Positions 6,693 to 15,833 of a stretch of 25,262 nucleotides of DNA are shown piece by piece. The DNA comes from Firmicutes bacterium UBA5389. Its GTDB lineage: Bacteria; Bacillota; DTU025. How positions within the stretch are numbered: position 1 is the stretch's first letter; each line of letters starts with the position of its first letter. The notes beneath the pieces are model-generated. The model did not search any database. It was not told the DNA's origin and was given only the letters and a program-made list of their open reading frames with translations. The DNA is taken from NCBI GenBank assembly GCA_002409965.1, contig DHON01000007.1, forward strand, positions 1,719 to 26,980. Reading direction: 5' to 3'. Made by a program: the position numbers and the translations under genes.

Positions 6693-8500
6693 AGCCCGAG
6701 AATCACTCACCCTTTCATGTACTGCGCTGCATTCCGCGAACTATCCGGTTGCTGTACGCTCTCGGTGGGAGGATGGTGGCCGGGCTCGTGACAGTCAGAT
6801 TGTTGAGCGGCGTGTTTCCCATTCTCAATGTCCGGGTCAATGAACTGCTGATTAACTCCCTGAGCGGTGGCTATCTGGTCCGGGAGTCGACGACACGGCT
6901 CGTGTGCCTATTCGTCTGTGTCCTGATCGCCAGCGATGCCATCTCGAAAGTGTCCTCTCATATCTCTTCGAAAGCTCAGTACATGATCTCTATCAAGGTC
7001 AGTCAGATGCTGCTTGAGAGGTGCAGCGAATTGAGCTTGGCGGACTACGAGAACTCGGAGATCTATGACACAATCGAGCGACTCACGCAGGAGAGTTCTT
7101 ACCGACCGTATCAGATTCTGATCTCCTGCATCGGACTGGTGAGCAGCATAGCCTTGCTGGTGTCGTCCTTAGTCTACATTTTCCACTGGAACCCCAGGGT
7201 CGGCCTGCTCTATGCCCTGATTCCTCCGATCAGCTTAGTGTCCTACCTGAGGATCGGTCTGTCGGAGTTCAAGCTTCAGTGGAGCCGGGCGGGAGAGGAA
7301 CGCGAGATGTGGTATATTACCCACATCATGACACACGACTCTTCCTTTAGGGAGATTAAGCAGAACAATCTTGCCTCGTATCTGCTCGACAAGTATGCAG
7401 AGATCCGAGAAGGTTTTCTGAGGCAGGACATGCGGCTGCTGTGGCGGAAGACAGGAAACGGAGCCCTCTTCGACGGGATTCTGCTGTCGATCAACGTGCT
7501 TGTCTTGGCCTTCTGCATCGGGCGTATCTTCGCAGGGGCGATGCAGATCGGAACGCTGGTTGCGGTCCTCCGCATCAGCAATCTCATCCAGACAAGCTCA
7601 GAGGAATGCGTCCAAGACATGTATACTCTCTACAGCAGCGGCCTCTTCATGGATCGGCTCTTCGAGTTTTTGGCGCGTTCTGATGATTCGCCTCGGTCGA
7701 TGGAGGATTCGGCTGGACAGAGACTGTCTGCAACCGATACTGCGGCGAGAGTTGAGGTGATCGAACTCCGGAATGCTGGGTTTCGCTACCCTGCGCCCAG
7801 CACCTTCGAGCTACAGGCGATCAACCTAGCCATCTGCAGGGGAGAGCCGATCGCATTTGTGGGGAGAAACGGCTCCGGAAAAAGCACGGTGATGAAGCTG
7901 ATTAGCGGGCTCTACGAGCCTGGAGAGGGTAGCATCACCATGGATGGAGTCGATCTGAGGGATATGCCTTGCGGGTCACTTGCGGACAAGGTCTCGTTCC
8001 TGTTCCAGGACTTCACTAGATATGAGCTACCAATTCGGGAGAACATCGGCTTTGGTGATGTGAAGCGGATCGACGATGATTGCGCTCTGTACGATGCGAT
8101 TCGGGAGATGCATCTGGACTTCCTGGTAGGCGAGTCGGGCACGTGCGATCTGAATCAGCGGTTGGGATCCTGGTTCGAGGACGGAAAGCAGCTCTCCGGG
8201 GGGCAATGGCAGAAGGTTGGATTGGCGAGGGCGTTTTTCCAGGAGGCGGATATCTACATTCTCGACGAACCGAGTGCCGCGCTGGATCCGGTGTCGGAGA
8301 GACAGATGGTAGACAGGTTTCTGGAACTGTCGAAGGATCGTATCGCGATCCTGATCTCTCACAGCGTTGCAGCGATCCAGAGAATCCCACATATTGTGGT
8401 AATGGAAAACGGACGCATCGTCGGCGAAGGGAACCATGAGACATTGACGAGGACTTGCGCCGCATACCGGGACATACTGGAGGCGGAACGCCATGAATGA
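6689..8500 (+). CDS. lanT: LanT lantibiotic ABC exporter
   Basis: A 603-residue half-size ABC exporter with an N-terminal membrane domain (about residues 15-310) and a C-terminal ATPase: Walker A GRNGSGKS (392-399), signature LSGGQ (502-506), Walker B ILDEP (Asp526, Glu527) and H-loop SHS. There is no C39 peptidase domain at the N-terminus, as expected for class I LanT (NisT, SpaT), so leader removal must happen elsewhere. It would form a membrane complex with LanB and LanC and export the modified precursor with its leader attached. Start ATG 6689 overlaps the lanB stop (ATGA) and has GGGAGAG upstream. The ORF can be extended to 6656, but that part overlaps lanB and is not needed. Confidence 0.93.
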   Translation: MKPENHSPFHVLRCIPRTIRLLYALGGRMVAGLVTVRLLSGVFPILNVRVNELLINSLSGGYLVRESTTRLVCLFVCVLIASDAISKVSSHISSKAQYMISIKVSQMLLERCSELSLADYENSEIYDTIERLTQESSYRPYQILISCIGLVSSIALLVSSLVYIFHWNPRVGLLYALIPPISLVSYLRIGLSEFKLQWSRAGEEREMWYITHIMTHDSSFREIKQNNLASYLLDKYAEIREGFLRQDMRLLWRKTGNGALFDGILLSINVLVLAFCIGRIFAGAMQIGTLVAVLRISNLIQTSSEECVQDMYTLYSSGLFMDRLFEFLARSDDSPRSMEDSAGQRLSATDTAARVEVIELRNAGFRYPAPSTFELQAINLAICRGEPIAFVGRNGSGKSTVMKLISGLYEPGEGSITMDGVDLRDMPCGSLADKVSFLFQDFTRYELPIRENIGFGDVKRIDDDCALYDAIREMHLDFLVGESGTCDLNQRLGSWFEDGKQLSGGQWQKVGLARAFFQEADIYILDEPSAALDPVSERQMVDRFLELSKDRIAILISHSVAAIQRIPHIVVMENGRIVGEGNHETLTRTCAAYRDILEAERHE

Positions 8501-9794
8501 ACAACGCGTGAGACAGACCGTCAGCAGTCTTGCTCTACGTATCTGCGATCCAGACCGTATTGTCGCCTGGGAGGCGACGAAGGAGTTGGTCATCCATCAG
8601 GGCGTTCCGATCAACCTGTTCCAGTGCGACACTCTGGCAACCGGGTGGCCGGGGATCGCGATGTTCTTCGGAGAACTGGCGCAAAGGGATCCCGATTGTG
8701 GGTGGGATGATGTAGCTCATCGCTACATAACCGAAATGGTGGATGGGATCAAGGCGGAGGGACTCTCAACGGGATCCCTATATTCCGGCAGTGCTGGGAT
8801 GCTCCTTGCTTCTGTGTGCTGCTCCAATCATTTCTCCGAGTATGAGGGTCTGATCCGAACCCTGACAGAGCATGTTATCGTGGAGATCAACGGGCTTTGC
8901 CGCAGCATGGAATCGGATCTGCGAATCACCGACTACGATACGATTGAGGGCATTTCGGGAAGACTGTCTGCCTTGATGACGGCCAGGGAGCATCCGGGGA
9001 TCGACCGGGCGATACGGCAGGGATTAGAATCGCTGGTGAAACGCGGGATGATCGATGGTGCTCCGAGTGCGGAGGGATACCTCATTGCCGGCGAGAATCA
9101 CTTTAGTCAGACGGAGGCAGAGGCATTCCCGGAGGGCAGCATTAACACGGGTATGGCACATGGCCTCGCAGGTGTGCTGTCGCTGCTATCCCGGGCGATG
9201 CTCATAGGATTCGACGTGGAAGGACAGAAGGACTTGATCGCTCGGATCGTCACCTTCTACTGGGATACATTGGGATTCATCCTCGGCAGCTACGTCTGGC
9301 CGAGCCAGATCTCACGGCAGGATTATGAAGCGCGCGACATTCGGATCGTGGCCGAGGAGCGGGATGCATGGTGCTACGGGATGCCTGGTATCAGCTATGC
9401 TTTGTCGGCGGCAGGCGCAGCTATGGGCGATTACAGAACCATCGATCGGGCGGTCGAGCTGATGACAGTGGCACTAGAGCGCCGGCGGGGCATCTTTTCT
9501 CCGATCCTCTGCCACGGGATGGGTGGACTGCTAGTGCTGGCTTGTGAGCAGGATCGTCTCTTGGGGACATCATACCATCAGGCGGCCATTGACTCGCTTG
9601 TTGAGGACATACTATGGTGCGCTTCTGACGAGAGAAGGTATGTTTTCCAGAATGCCGAAGTGACGGCAGAGGGAACGGTGTGTATGGACAATGCTGGGTT
9701 TCTCGAAGGTGCCAGCGGAGTGGGACTCGCACTCCTCCATAGCATCCGTCCATCCTGTACTCCCTGGGTCTGTGCAATGAACCTGGGGATCTGA
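8493..9794 (+). CDS. lanC: LanC lanthionine cyclase
   Basis: This 433-residue cyclase adds Cys thiols to dehydrated residues to close the five thioether rings. The zinc ligands are present: Cys294 in WCYG, and Cys340-His341 in CHGMGG. The repeated glycine-rich helices of the LanC barrel are visible (GSLYSGSAGML, NTGMAHGLAGVL, NAGFLEGASGVGLALL). The start ATG 8493 overlaps the lanT end by eight bases and follows GGAGGCGG. Length and motifs are normal, so it should be active. Confidence 0.94.
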   Translation: MNEQRVRQTVSSLALRICDPDRIVAWEATKELVIHQGVPINLFQCDTLATGWPGIAMFFGELAQRDPDCGWDDVAHRYITEMVDGIKAEGLSTGSLYSGSAGMLLASVCCSNHFSEYEGLIRTLTEHVIVEINGLCRSMESDLRITDYDTIEGISGRLSALMTAREHPGIDRAIRQGLESLVKRGMIDGAPSAEGYLIAGENHFSQTEAEAFPEGSINTGMAHGLAGVLSLLSRAMLIGFDVEGQKDLIARIVTFYWDTLGFILGSYVWPSQISRQDYEARDIRIVAEERDAWCYGMPGISYALSAAGAAMGDYRTIDRAVELMTVALERRRGIFSPILCHGMGGLLVLACEQDRLLGTSYHQAAIDSLVEDILWCASDERRYVFQNAEVTAEGTVCMDNAGFLEGASGVGLALLHSIRPSCTPWVCAMNLGI

Positions 9795-9847
9795 TGACCT
9801 CTGATTCTCTGCCGTCTTCAGTCTTATTCCCGCAGAAGGAGTATGTC

Positions 9848-10567
9848 ATGGATACGAACGCGCAAAGCAATCGACAGTCCGGGATGGAGAGGGAGCGGAC
9901 AAAGCGGATTCTTGTGATCGATGACGATGCCTCGATCCGGAAGCTGCTGGAGACGATGCTGATGAAGGAGGGATACGAGGTATCGTCGATGGGAGCGGTC
10001 GACCGGTTTCGCGTGCAGGATTTCTTCGGGTACGACCTGATCCTCCTGGACATCATGATGCCGGGAATGGACGGGATAGTGCTTTGCAGACACATCGCGG
10101 AGCACATCGACTGTCCGGTTATCTTTCTCACGGCGAAGACTCAGGAAGAGGATCTCGTCGAAGGACTACAATCCGGCGCCGTCGACTATGTCGCCAAACC
10201 GTTTCGCCGCAAGGAGCTCATCGCGCGCGTCCAGGCGCATCTGAGGGCCCGGGATTTGCCGCATGAGCGGCTCGTCCGCACCATCTCCGGCATCACCTTC
10301 GACTTCGACGCGCGACGGGTTTTTGTCGGTAAGGAGGAGATCAACGTGTCGCGTCGAGAGTTCGACATTCTGACACTGCTTGCACTGCATCCCGGCAAGA
10401 CCTATACGCGGGAGACGATCTACGAAGCGGTGTACGATCTATGCTCCGACACTATGATCAGCTCGGTGTCCGAATACGTATACCAGATTCGAAAAAAGCT
10501 GGAGCCCTACCGGTTGCAGCCGATCGATACGGTCTGGGGAGTAGGGTATCGCTGGAGGGCCGAATGA
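9848..10567 (+). CDS. lanR: LanR response regulator (OmpR family)
   Basis: A 239-residue two-component regulator. The receiver domain has the acidic pocket VIDDD (25-27), phosphoacceptor Asp68 in LLDIMMPGMDG, and the conserved Lys in VAKPF. The C-terminal winged helix is of the OmpR/PhoB type. The ATG at 9848 is preferred over the ATG at 9794 because AGAAGGAG lies six bases before it and homology begins after it. In nisin and subtilin the regulator is phosphorylated by LanK on sensing the mature lantibiotic and activates lanA and the immunity genes. The two nis-box-like sites in this window (3270, 11691) are its predicted targets. Confidence 0.92.
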   Translation: MDTNAQSNRQSGMERERTKRILVIDDDASIRKLLETMLMKEGYEVSSMGAVDRFRVQDFFGYDLILLDIMMPGMDGIVLCRHIAEHIDCPVIFLTAKTQEEDLVEGLQSGAVDYVAKPFRRKELIARVQAHLRARDLPHERLVRTISGITFDFDARRVFVGKEEINVSRREFDILTLLALHPGKTYTRETIYEAVYDLCSDTMISSVSEYVYQIRKKLEPYRLQPIDTVWGVGYRWRAE

Positions 10568-11706
10568 AGCATCGACACGCGCACAGGAAGCGTCCTCGAA
10601 GGAGCGGCTTCGCACAGGAGGTCTTCTGGTTACTGGTCCAGGCTGTGATCGCGGGAGTTGTCGCATTGCTAGTGACGGCGCTCATCGTGACGATACTCAT
10701 CAGGACCGGCGCGGTGATTCCAGGGGATACCGAGGGGAATCTTCCGCGCTTCGCGGATCCCGAGTGGGCGAGTCGCATCAACTTCAACTCCGGCAGTATT
10801 CTGCTATTCATCTTGCTGTTCCTTCTCCTTGTGCTCCTTGCGATCGTCCGCTATGTTCTCCGGATGAAGTGGGAGGTCAACCGCATCGTAATGGTCTGCC
10901 GCCTGCTGAGGAACGGTGAATCCGCCACGCATATGGAGGAATCGCAGATCTCGGAGTTTCAGGAGATCCGGGACAGCGTCATACAGATGGACCAGGAGTT
11001 AGTAGCGTCCATTGCGAGGCAGAACCAGATCGAACAAGAGCGGAAGTATCAGATTTCGATGCTGGCGCACGACATCAACACTCCGATTACGATCATCCAG
11101 GGCAACAGCGAGCTCTTGGAAATGACGCCGCTCAGCCGAGAGCAGCAGGAGTATAACGCGGAGATCCAGAAGGCCGCCGACACGCTGTACCATTATTCCA
11201 GGGAGATCATCCTGTACTCGAAATCGGAGGATCCCGTGCCTTTGGCAAAGCGGGAAGTGTCCATTCACGAGATCGTCGACACTCTGACGAAGATGTGTTC
11301 GGGGGTCTTTGCTTTCAAGAGCATCGAGCACTCCATTGAGTATCACGAGATCGGTCCCGATGCCACTGTGTCGGTCCACCTAACGCTCCTGGCCAGAGCG
11401 CTGTTTAACGCAGTCGATAACGCCTGTGAGCATGTCTCCGATGGCGGGAGGGTTACTATTGCCGTTGGGGTGGAGGATCAGTATGTCCGATTTCAGGTCA
11501 TCGACAACGGACCCGGCTTTTCCGAACAGGGGCTTGCGCAGGGGGCGCAGCTCTTCTACCGTGAGTTTGGGCGGGAGGGACGGGAGCGTCACTATGGAAT
11601 GGGGCTGGCCTTTGCGAGCAGAGTCTGCGAACACCACGGAGGGCGCCTCCGGATCGAGAATTCTCCTGTGGAAGGGGGAGTGGTGACCTTTCTGATAGAA
11701 TCCTGA
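10564..11706 (+). CDS. lanK: LanK sensor histidine kinase
   Basis: A 380-residue membrane kinase with two membrane helices (about 20-46 and 78-99) that enclose a short outside loop of some 30 residues. The H-box is MLAHDINTPITII with His169, followed by an N-box NAVDNACEH, G1 DNGPGF and G2 YGMGLAFA. It should sense the extracellular lantibiotic and phosphorylate LanR. ATG 10564 overlaps the lanR stop (ATGA), with GGAGGG upstream. Its last codons (LIES-stop) coincide with the promoter box for lanF, so the coding end and the operator share the same DNA. Confidence 0.93.
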   Translation: MKHRHAHRKRPRRSGFAQEVFWLLVQAVIAGVVALLVTALIVTILIRTGAVIPGDTEGNLPRFADPEWASRINFNSGSILLFILLFLLLVLLAIVRYVLRMKWEVNRIVMVCRLLRNGESATHMEESQISEFQEIRDSVIQMDQELVASIARQNQIEQERKYQISMLAHDINTPITIIQGNSELLEMTPLSREQQEYNAEIQKAADTLYHYSREIILYSKSEDPVPLAKREVSIHEIVDTLTKMCSGVFAFKSIEHSIEYHEIGPDATVSVHLTLLARALFNAVDNACEHVSDGGRVTIAVGVEDQYVRFQVIDNGPGFSEQGLAQGAQLFYREFGREGRERHYGMGLAFASRVCEHHGGRLRIENSPVEGGVVTFLIES

Positions 11707-11723
11707 AACACAGGTGCCACAAT
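11691..11723 (+). promoter_or_regulatory. lanFEG promoter with nis-box-like LanR site, inside the end of lanK
   Basis: TCTGATAGAATCCTGAA at 11691-11707 is identical to the box before lanA, and CACAAT (11718-11723) sits exactly ten bases later, as in nisA. The box covers the last lanK codons and its TGA (11704-11706). In nisin, nisF also has its own NisR-dependent promoter, so separate induction of immunity is expected. Confidence 0.72.
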
Positions 11724-11767
11724 GAGACCGAAGGCATGATGAACCCGATCGGAGGCGATTCTGAACT

Positions 11768-12475
11768 ATGCTTGAGGTCAAGGGCGTTATGAAATCGTAT
11801 GGCGGTGTCGAGATTCTTCACGATATCGCCTTTTCTTTGCAGAAGGGCGAGGTGACCGGGCTTCTTGGTGAGAACGGTGCCGGAAAATCGACGCTGCTGC
11901 AGATCATTGCGGGGCTCGAACGAGCGGATTCCGGCGAGGTACTCCTTCAGGGGCGCTCACTGACCGCATCGGACCAGCAGCGCATCGGAGCGCTGATCGA
12001 ACGGCCTCCGCTGTACGGTCATCTGTCAGCTTTTGATAACCTGAAGGTGCTCGCGCTCGTGCGCGGCATCCGCAACCTGAGGATTGAGGAAGTGCTGCAG
12101 ATGGTCGGACTCGAGGATACTCGAAGAAAGCGCGCGAAGTTCTTCTCGATCGGCATGAGGCAGCGGCTCGGGATAGGCATGGCGCTGCTGCCCGACCCCG
12201 AACTCTTGCTTCTGGATGAGCCGACAAGCGGGCTGGATCCCGTGGGCGTCGACCAATTCATTGAGCTGATCGATCGCTTGCAGGAACAGGGGACGACGGT
12301 GTTGCTGTCGAGCCACAATCTGCTGGAGATTCAGGCGCTGGCGCCCCGTGTCATAATGCTGCAGGGGGGCCGCATCATCTTCGATGGATCCAGCGGAGAC
12401 CTCCGGCATCTCCAGAGTCTGTTTGCCCCGTCTTGCGAAACCCGACATGATCGACATGAGGACCGTTTGCGATGA
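11768..12475 (+). CDS. lanF: LanF immunity ABC ATPase
   Basis: The 235-residue ATPase of the LanFEG self-protection exporter. Walker A is GENGAGKS (from residue 34), the signature region is FSIGMRQRLG, Walker B LLLLDEP, and the H-loop SSH. The place of the Q-loop reads ALIERPPLYG with Glu78 instead of Gln. This E-loop is a known mark of LanF proteins and separates them from general bacitracin-type ATPases. The start ATG 11768 has GGAGG about 12 bases upstream, which is a little far. It is the first gene of lanFEG, with its own promoter, and it overlaps lanE by ATGA. Confidence 0.92.
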   Translation: MLEVKGVMKSYGGVEILHDIAFSLQKGEVTGLLGENGAGKSTLLQIIAGLERADSGEVLLQGRSLTASDQQRIGALIERPPLYGHLSAFDNLKVLALVRGIRNLRIEEVLQMVGLEDTRRKRAKFFSIGMRQRLGIGMALLPDPELLLLDEPTSGLDPVGVDQFIELIDRLQEQGTTVLLSSHNLLEIQALAPRVIMLQGGRIIFDGSSGDLRHLQSLFAPSCETRHDRHEDRLR

Positions 12476-13230
12476 GGAGTGCTATCCAGTCGGAGCGACT
12501 CAAGGAGAAGCACAGCGGGATGGCTTCGCTCATGGTCCTTGTCCCTCTGACCACGTTTCTCGTGTCCGTCCTGATCTCGGGAGCATCCAATGCATCGAGA
12601 GCAATGGTGTACTGGTGGGAACTCCTCTTCATGAGTGTGCTGATGTCTGCCTTTCAGTGGATACGGTGGGACTATGAGAGGAGTGCCGCTCATGGGCAGA
12701 ATCGAGCGTTTTCAGGGATGCCGGAAGAGTTGCTCGTGGCGGCGGATCTGCTCCTCGTAACGATCCGTACGGTGTTGTCTTCTGCGATCTGCTGCCTGTT
12801 CGTTGCTGGAATCGCACGCCTCACGGCGGGCGCAATGGAGACGCATCCGATTCCGTTCGGCCGCTACTGCTTGGCCTTTCTGGCGATTCTGTTGGCCGAA
12901 GCATGGATGATACCCGTGACGCAACTTGCGTCTGTGAGACCGGGAGGCGTGATCCTTGTCGTCTTGTGCTGCATAAACATGGCACTGGGGCCGCTGGCCG
13001 CGCAGACGACATTCTGGTATCTGGTGCCGGCAAGCTACCCTTTTGTCGCGACCGGGCGACTGCTCTCCATTCATCCGTCTGGAGCGCTTGAGGAATACAA
13101 TGGAGGGACCATCGCTCAGGCGATGCGGGGGAAGCCGTATGCCGCGGTCTTGCTGGGGATCCTGCTGGCCGCGGTTCTTGCCGCGCTCGTTCTCTGGAAG
13201 AGCAGGAGAACCAGGGCGGTGAACAGATGA
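12472..13230 (+). CDS. lanE: LanE immunity permease
   Basis: A 252-residue ABC-2 membrane protein with about six hydrophobic helices. The N-terminal part reads MRSAIQSERLKEKHSGMASL, close in style to NisE/SpaE (IQSE..K.K....), and there is WIRWDYERSA after the second helix. It pairs with LanG and is powered by LanF to remove lantibiotic from the membrane. The start overlaps the lanF stop (ATGA) and the end overlaps lanG. Confidence 0.88.
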   Translation: MRSAIQSERLKEKHSGMASLMVLVPLTTFLVSVLISGASNASRAMVYWWELLFMSVLMSAFQWIRWDYERSAAHGQNRAFSGMPEELLVAADLLLVTIRTVLSSAICCLFVAGIARLTAGAMETHPIPFGRYCLAFLAILLAEAWMIPVTQLASVRPGGVILVVLCCINMALGPLAAQTTFWYLVPASYPFVATGRLLSIHPSGALEEYNGGTIAQAMRGKPYAAVLLGILLAAVLAALVLWKSRRTRAVNR

Positions 13231-13958
13231 TGGCGGGCTTTCTGAAGCAGGCATGTCTAGTTCTGGCGTGCCGCTGCTATCGAATGAAGGGGAGCGCGCT
13301 AGCCGTCCTTCTGGCGTCGCATACCATTGCAGGAACAGTTTTGACATCCTTTCTCCTTATCGGAATGGACCACTACTCCATTGAGGACCGGCTGACCTTG
13401 ATCTTCACGGGCTACGCTGTCGTGTTCCCGATCCTTCTTTTCCTGTGGGAGAGCCTAAGTATCGGAGAAGAACTCGAGGCAGGAGATGGATTTCACATTC
13501 GCAGGTCATCGTGCCCCTCTGCGTTCGTCCTGGCAGATCTGCTCATCGCCATTGCTCTCTGTTCATTGTCCGTGCTTGCTGCATCGATCCTTTCAGTCGG
13601 GGCGGCGAATGTCATCCTCGGGCAGAGAAGCGTCCGCGTTCCGCAGGTTCTGTATCCGCTCGAGATTCTCCTGCTGTTCGAAGCGCCAATGCTCGCAGGC
13701 CAGGCGGCGCTGCTTCTGCGGAAGCGATGGATAGCATCGTTGCTCTGTGCTGTCGTCGCCTCGATTCTCGCGATCGTCGCATCGGGAATCCCACTCAATT
13801 CCGTGACGGCGTGGATCGTTCCGATGTGGCCGTACTATGCGGCTACCGGATTTCTCCCGAGTACTGCGTTTCCCTGGGGAAGACTCGGCATGACGGCGGC
13901 TGCGATTTCATGCCTGCTGACGATCTGGGCGGCGCGGGCGTTCCGGAAGAGCAGGTGA
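13227..13958 (+). CDS. lanG: LanG immunity permease
   Basis: A 243-residue ABC-2 membrane protein with about six helices, the third member of LanFEG. The start ATG 13227 overlaps the lanE stop. It is the last gene of the cluster. No lanI (immunity lipoprotein) or lanP (leader protease) follows. Its last 159 bases are repeated at the left edge of the window, which shows that a second lanG exists next door. No clear intrinsic terminator follows the TGA. Confidence 0.88.
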   Translation: MMAGFLKQACLVLACRCYRMKGSALAVLLASHTIAGTVLTSFLLIGMDHYSIEDRLTLIFTGYAVVFPILLFLWESLSIGEELEAGDGFHIRRSSCPSAFVLADLLIAIALCSLSVLAASILSVGAANVILGQRSVRVPQVLYPLEILLLFEAPMLAGQAALLLRKRWIASLLCAVVASILAIVASGIPLNSVTAWIVPMWPYYAATGFLPSTAFPWGRLGMTAAAISCLLTIWAARAFRKSR

Positions 13959-14330
13959 GTCTCAGACGGGTAAGGCGAACCGCTGGGAATGTCTACGGGC
14001 TGTTTGAGCCGGGAGAACAGAGATCTCCACGGCAGAGGCCACATGCCCGGCTTGCGGGTCCAACGCATTCGGGCTGTGCAGGCGGATGCGGGGAACCACC
14101 GAGTTCCGGGGGGTCTCCGACTCCGTTTGTACCCGGTGACGGAGACCACCCAATTCCACACCTCTTCAGCATGTGCTAAGGCTTGTCTGTACTCGTCTTC
14201 GCCCACGGGTTCCCAGTCCCCCGGATACCGGGTGGTCACGGCGTAGTCCGACAGCAGCGCGGGCGAGGTTGCTCTCCGCTCTTCCGATCCACGCTCGCCA
14301 TGCCTCAGTGGTCATAGACCACGCGCCCTT
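13800..14330. repeat. Segmental repeat, copy 2 (lanG end to HEPN remnant)
   Basis: This matches 1-731 in direct orientation but lacks the 200 bp that correspond to 458-657. The junction at 14258-14263 reads GCGCGG, the same six bases that border the missing segment in copy 1 (458-463 and 658-663). After 14330 the match ends abruptly. Confidence 0.85.
14123..14315 (-). pseudogene. HEPN gene remnant (internal 200-bp deletion)
   Basis: This is a degraded copy of the HEPN gene at 324-716. It opens with MTTEAWRAWIGRAESNLAR, then a 200-bp deletion shifts the frame and removes most of the HEPN core. The original TAG stop is also changed (CTA at 324-326 versus CCG here on the plus strand). The MNT partner is missing on this side because similarity ends at 14330. 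Confidence 0.8.
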
Positions 14331-14425
14331 ATACTTCTAGCCTATCAATCTGAGCGTTTGTCACCATATCGCCAGCCAGTGTAATATTCCGGCACCAATA
14401 CTCCAGAAAAGCACCAGCGTAATCT

Positions 14426-14866
14426 TTGACCGCATACATGAAGGGGTGTTGCTTACCGCATGTTTCTGAAACGCATAGGGCCAGCGTATCGGTAGGCGAG
14501 GTCCGCAAGATCCTCGTCCTGGACAGGCTCAACTATCCCAGGCCGCTGTACAAAGTCGAGGATTGGGCAGATCGCGTATCCACCATTGACCTTTTCGGGA
14601 TACCTCCATGTTTGCTAAACGATGACGGACTGGGGCGTTGCTCTGCCTCAAGCTCATACGCGACTTCGTGGGTTTCTCCTGACCTCGTGATATGGGATAG
14701 CACATCGCTCTACTTCGAAGGCACGCACGACGACTCCGGGTTGGTAGTGTTCGGATATGCTGTAGAGGGCATCCAGCGACGCACAATTCCATCCCCATCA
14801 AGTAGTGAACTGGGTTTTGCCCAGGCTAAGTCCCTCTCCGGATCAGAAAATGCTCCCTTTACATGA
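14426..14866 (+). pseudogene. IS1634-like transposase, N-terminal/middle fragment
   Basis: The reading frame contains stretches typical of IS1634/IS4-superfamily transposases: LDRLNYPRPLYKVEDWADRV, LLNDDGLGR (usual form NDDRLGRALD) and VIWDSTSLYFEG, which holds the first catalytic Asp. After GLVVFGY the expected sequence is lost by frameshift, and there is no C-terminal DDE half. It is a dead fragment of an insertion sequence. Confidence 0.65.
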
Positions 14867-15275
14867 TGGAATTGTGGTGATACAGTGGCATTAAATACAA
14901 TGAAGGGAGGTATCTACAAAGAAAGTGATCCGCATTAAGGGTCAGGATACGAAAAAGGATGGTGCGCAGCACAGCTTACCTGTTGAGGTTAAGGGTTGTG
15001 GCCGGTTCCATTGGGCGAAACAAAGGGCTTAGTGATTCGCCGTACATATCCCGATTTCGACAGTGAATAGGCACACGCGATGAGCCATAGGCTCACTAGC
15101 TCGGTTAGTCCCTGGCCGAGGGCCTCGAAGAACGAGCGCTGTGCAGGTACGCACTTCGCATGGCACCCTTACGGCCAGGGCTACGCGCGGCATGCTGTAG
15201 GCATGTAAATGAGAGTTGCCAGGCGAATCGGTTGTACCGCGCCACGTAATTCGTCACTGAGCACAGCAAGCCGAT
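14867..15275. other. Intergenic stretch, no gene recognised
   Basis: About 400 bp between two transposase fragments. It holds a possible promoter (TTGTGG, 18 bases, TACAAT, near 14872-14901), an AAGGGAGG, and a 35-codon frame from about GTG 14918 (VIRIKGQDTKKDGAQ...) that I cannot assign. I read it as decayed insertion-sequence DNA. Confidence 0.4.
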
Positions 15276-15680
15276 CCGGGAATTGGTGCTTTTCTCCACG
15301 GCAAATCTCTTCACCCTGGAAGTGGACCTTCTCGTCTTCGACACTACCTCAGCCAACCTCGAGGTGAGGCAGTGTCGGAGACGAGGAGGAATTACGCCAG
15401 CTCGCCGGGCATGCCAAACCCGACCTGCCCAAGGTTGTGATCGGGTCTGCTGTCATGCGGGACGGGACTCCGGTAAGGTAGGTGCCAGATCTGGCCAGGG
15501 AACACCAACGGCATGGAGATCGTGCCCCAGGTCAAACAGGATATGTGCGGATGGAAGCTTGGCCGTGTGACCGCAGTGGTGGATAGGAGGTTCTCCCCCC
15601 GCTGGCAATTTGCGGAATGCAGGGAGCCAGCCTTCGCTGCATTGGAGGGCCCAAAGCGCAATAGGACGACTCCCCGATCG
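15276..15680 (+). pseudogene. Second IS1634-like transposase fragment, multiply frameshifted
   Basis: Pieces in different frames line up with one IS1634-type transposase: LFSTANLFTLEVDLLVFDTT (around the first catalytic Asp), then GHAKPDLPKVVIGSAVMRDG followed by a stop near 15477, then WPGNTNG/MEIVPQVKQD and GWKLGRVTAVVDRRFS near 15500-15600. It overlaps in protein space with the fragment at 14426-14866, so two different elements decayed here. No terminal repeats could be assigned. Confidence 0.7.
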
Positions 15681-15833
15681 CGTGTTCCTATCGGCTGGTT
15701 TGTCTGCTGCCACGCGTGGCATTTACCTACGCGGTGTCGAACTCGGGCACATTGCTGCAAACTGCTTGCGCAATAGTGGATGAAGAGCGGGACTCCGTAG
15801 GTTCCGCTTCTTGTCGCTTGGGGGCGGTAGAAC

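Noticed and set aside
9800..9816. TCTGATT upstream of lanR as a third nis-box
   Set aside because: Only the first seven bases agree; the second half and the -10 spacing do not fit.
14918..15030. Short GTG frame (VIRIKGQDTKKDG...) as a second precursor peptide
   Set aside because: No leader box and only one Cys; it lies between dead transposase fragments.
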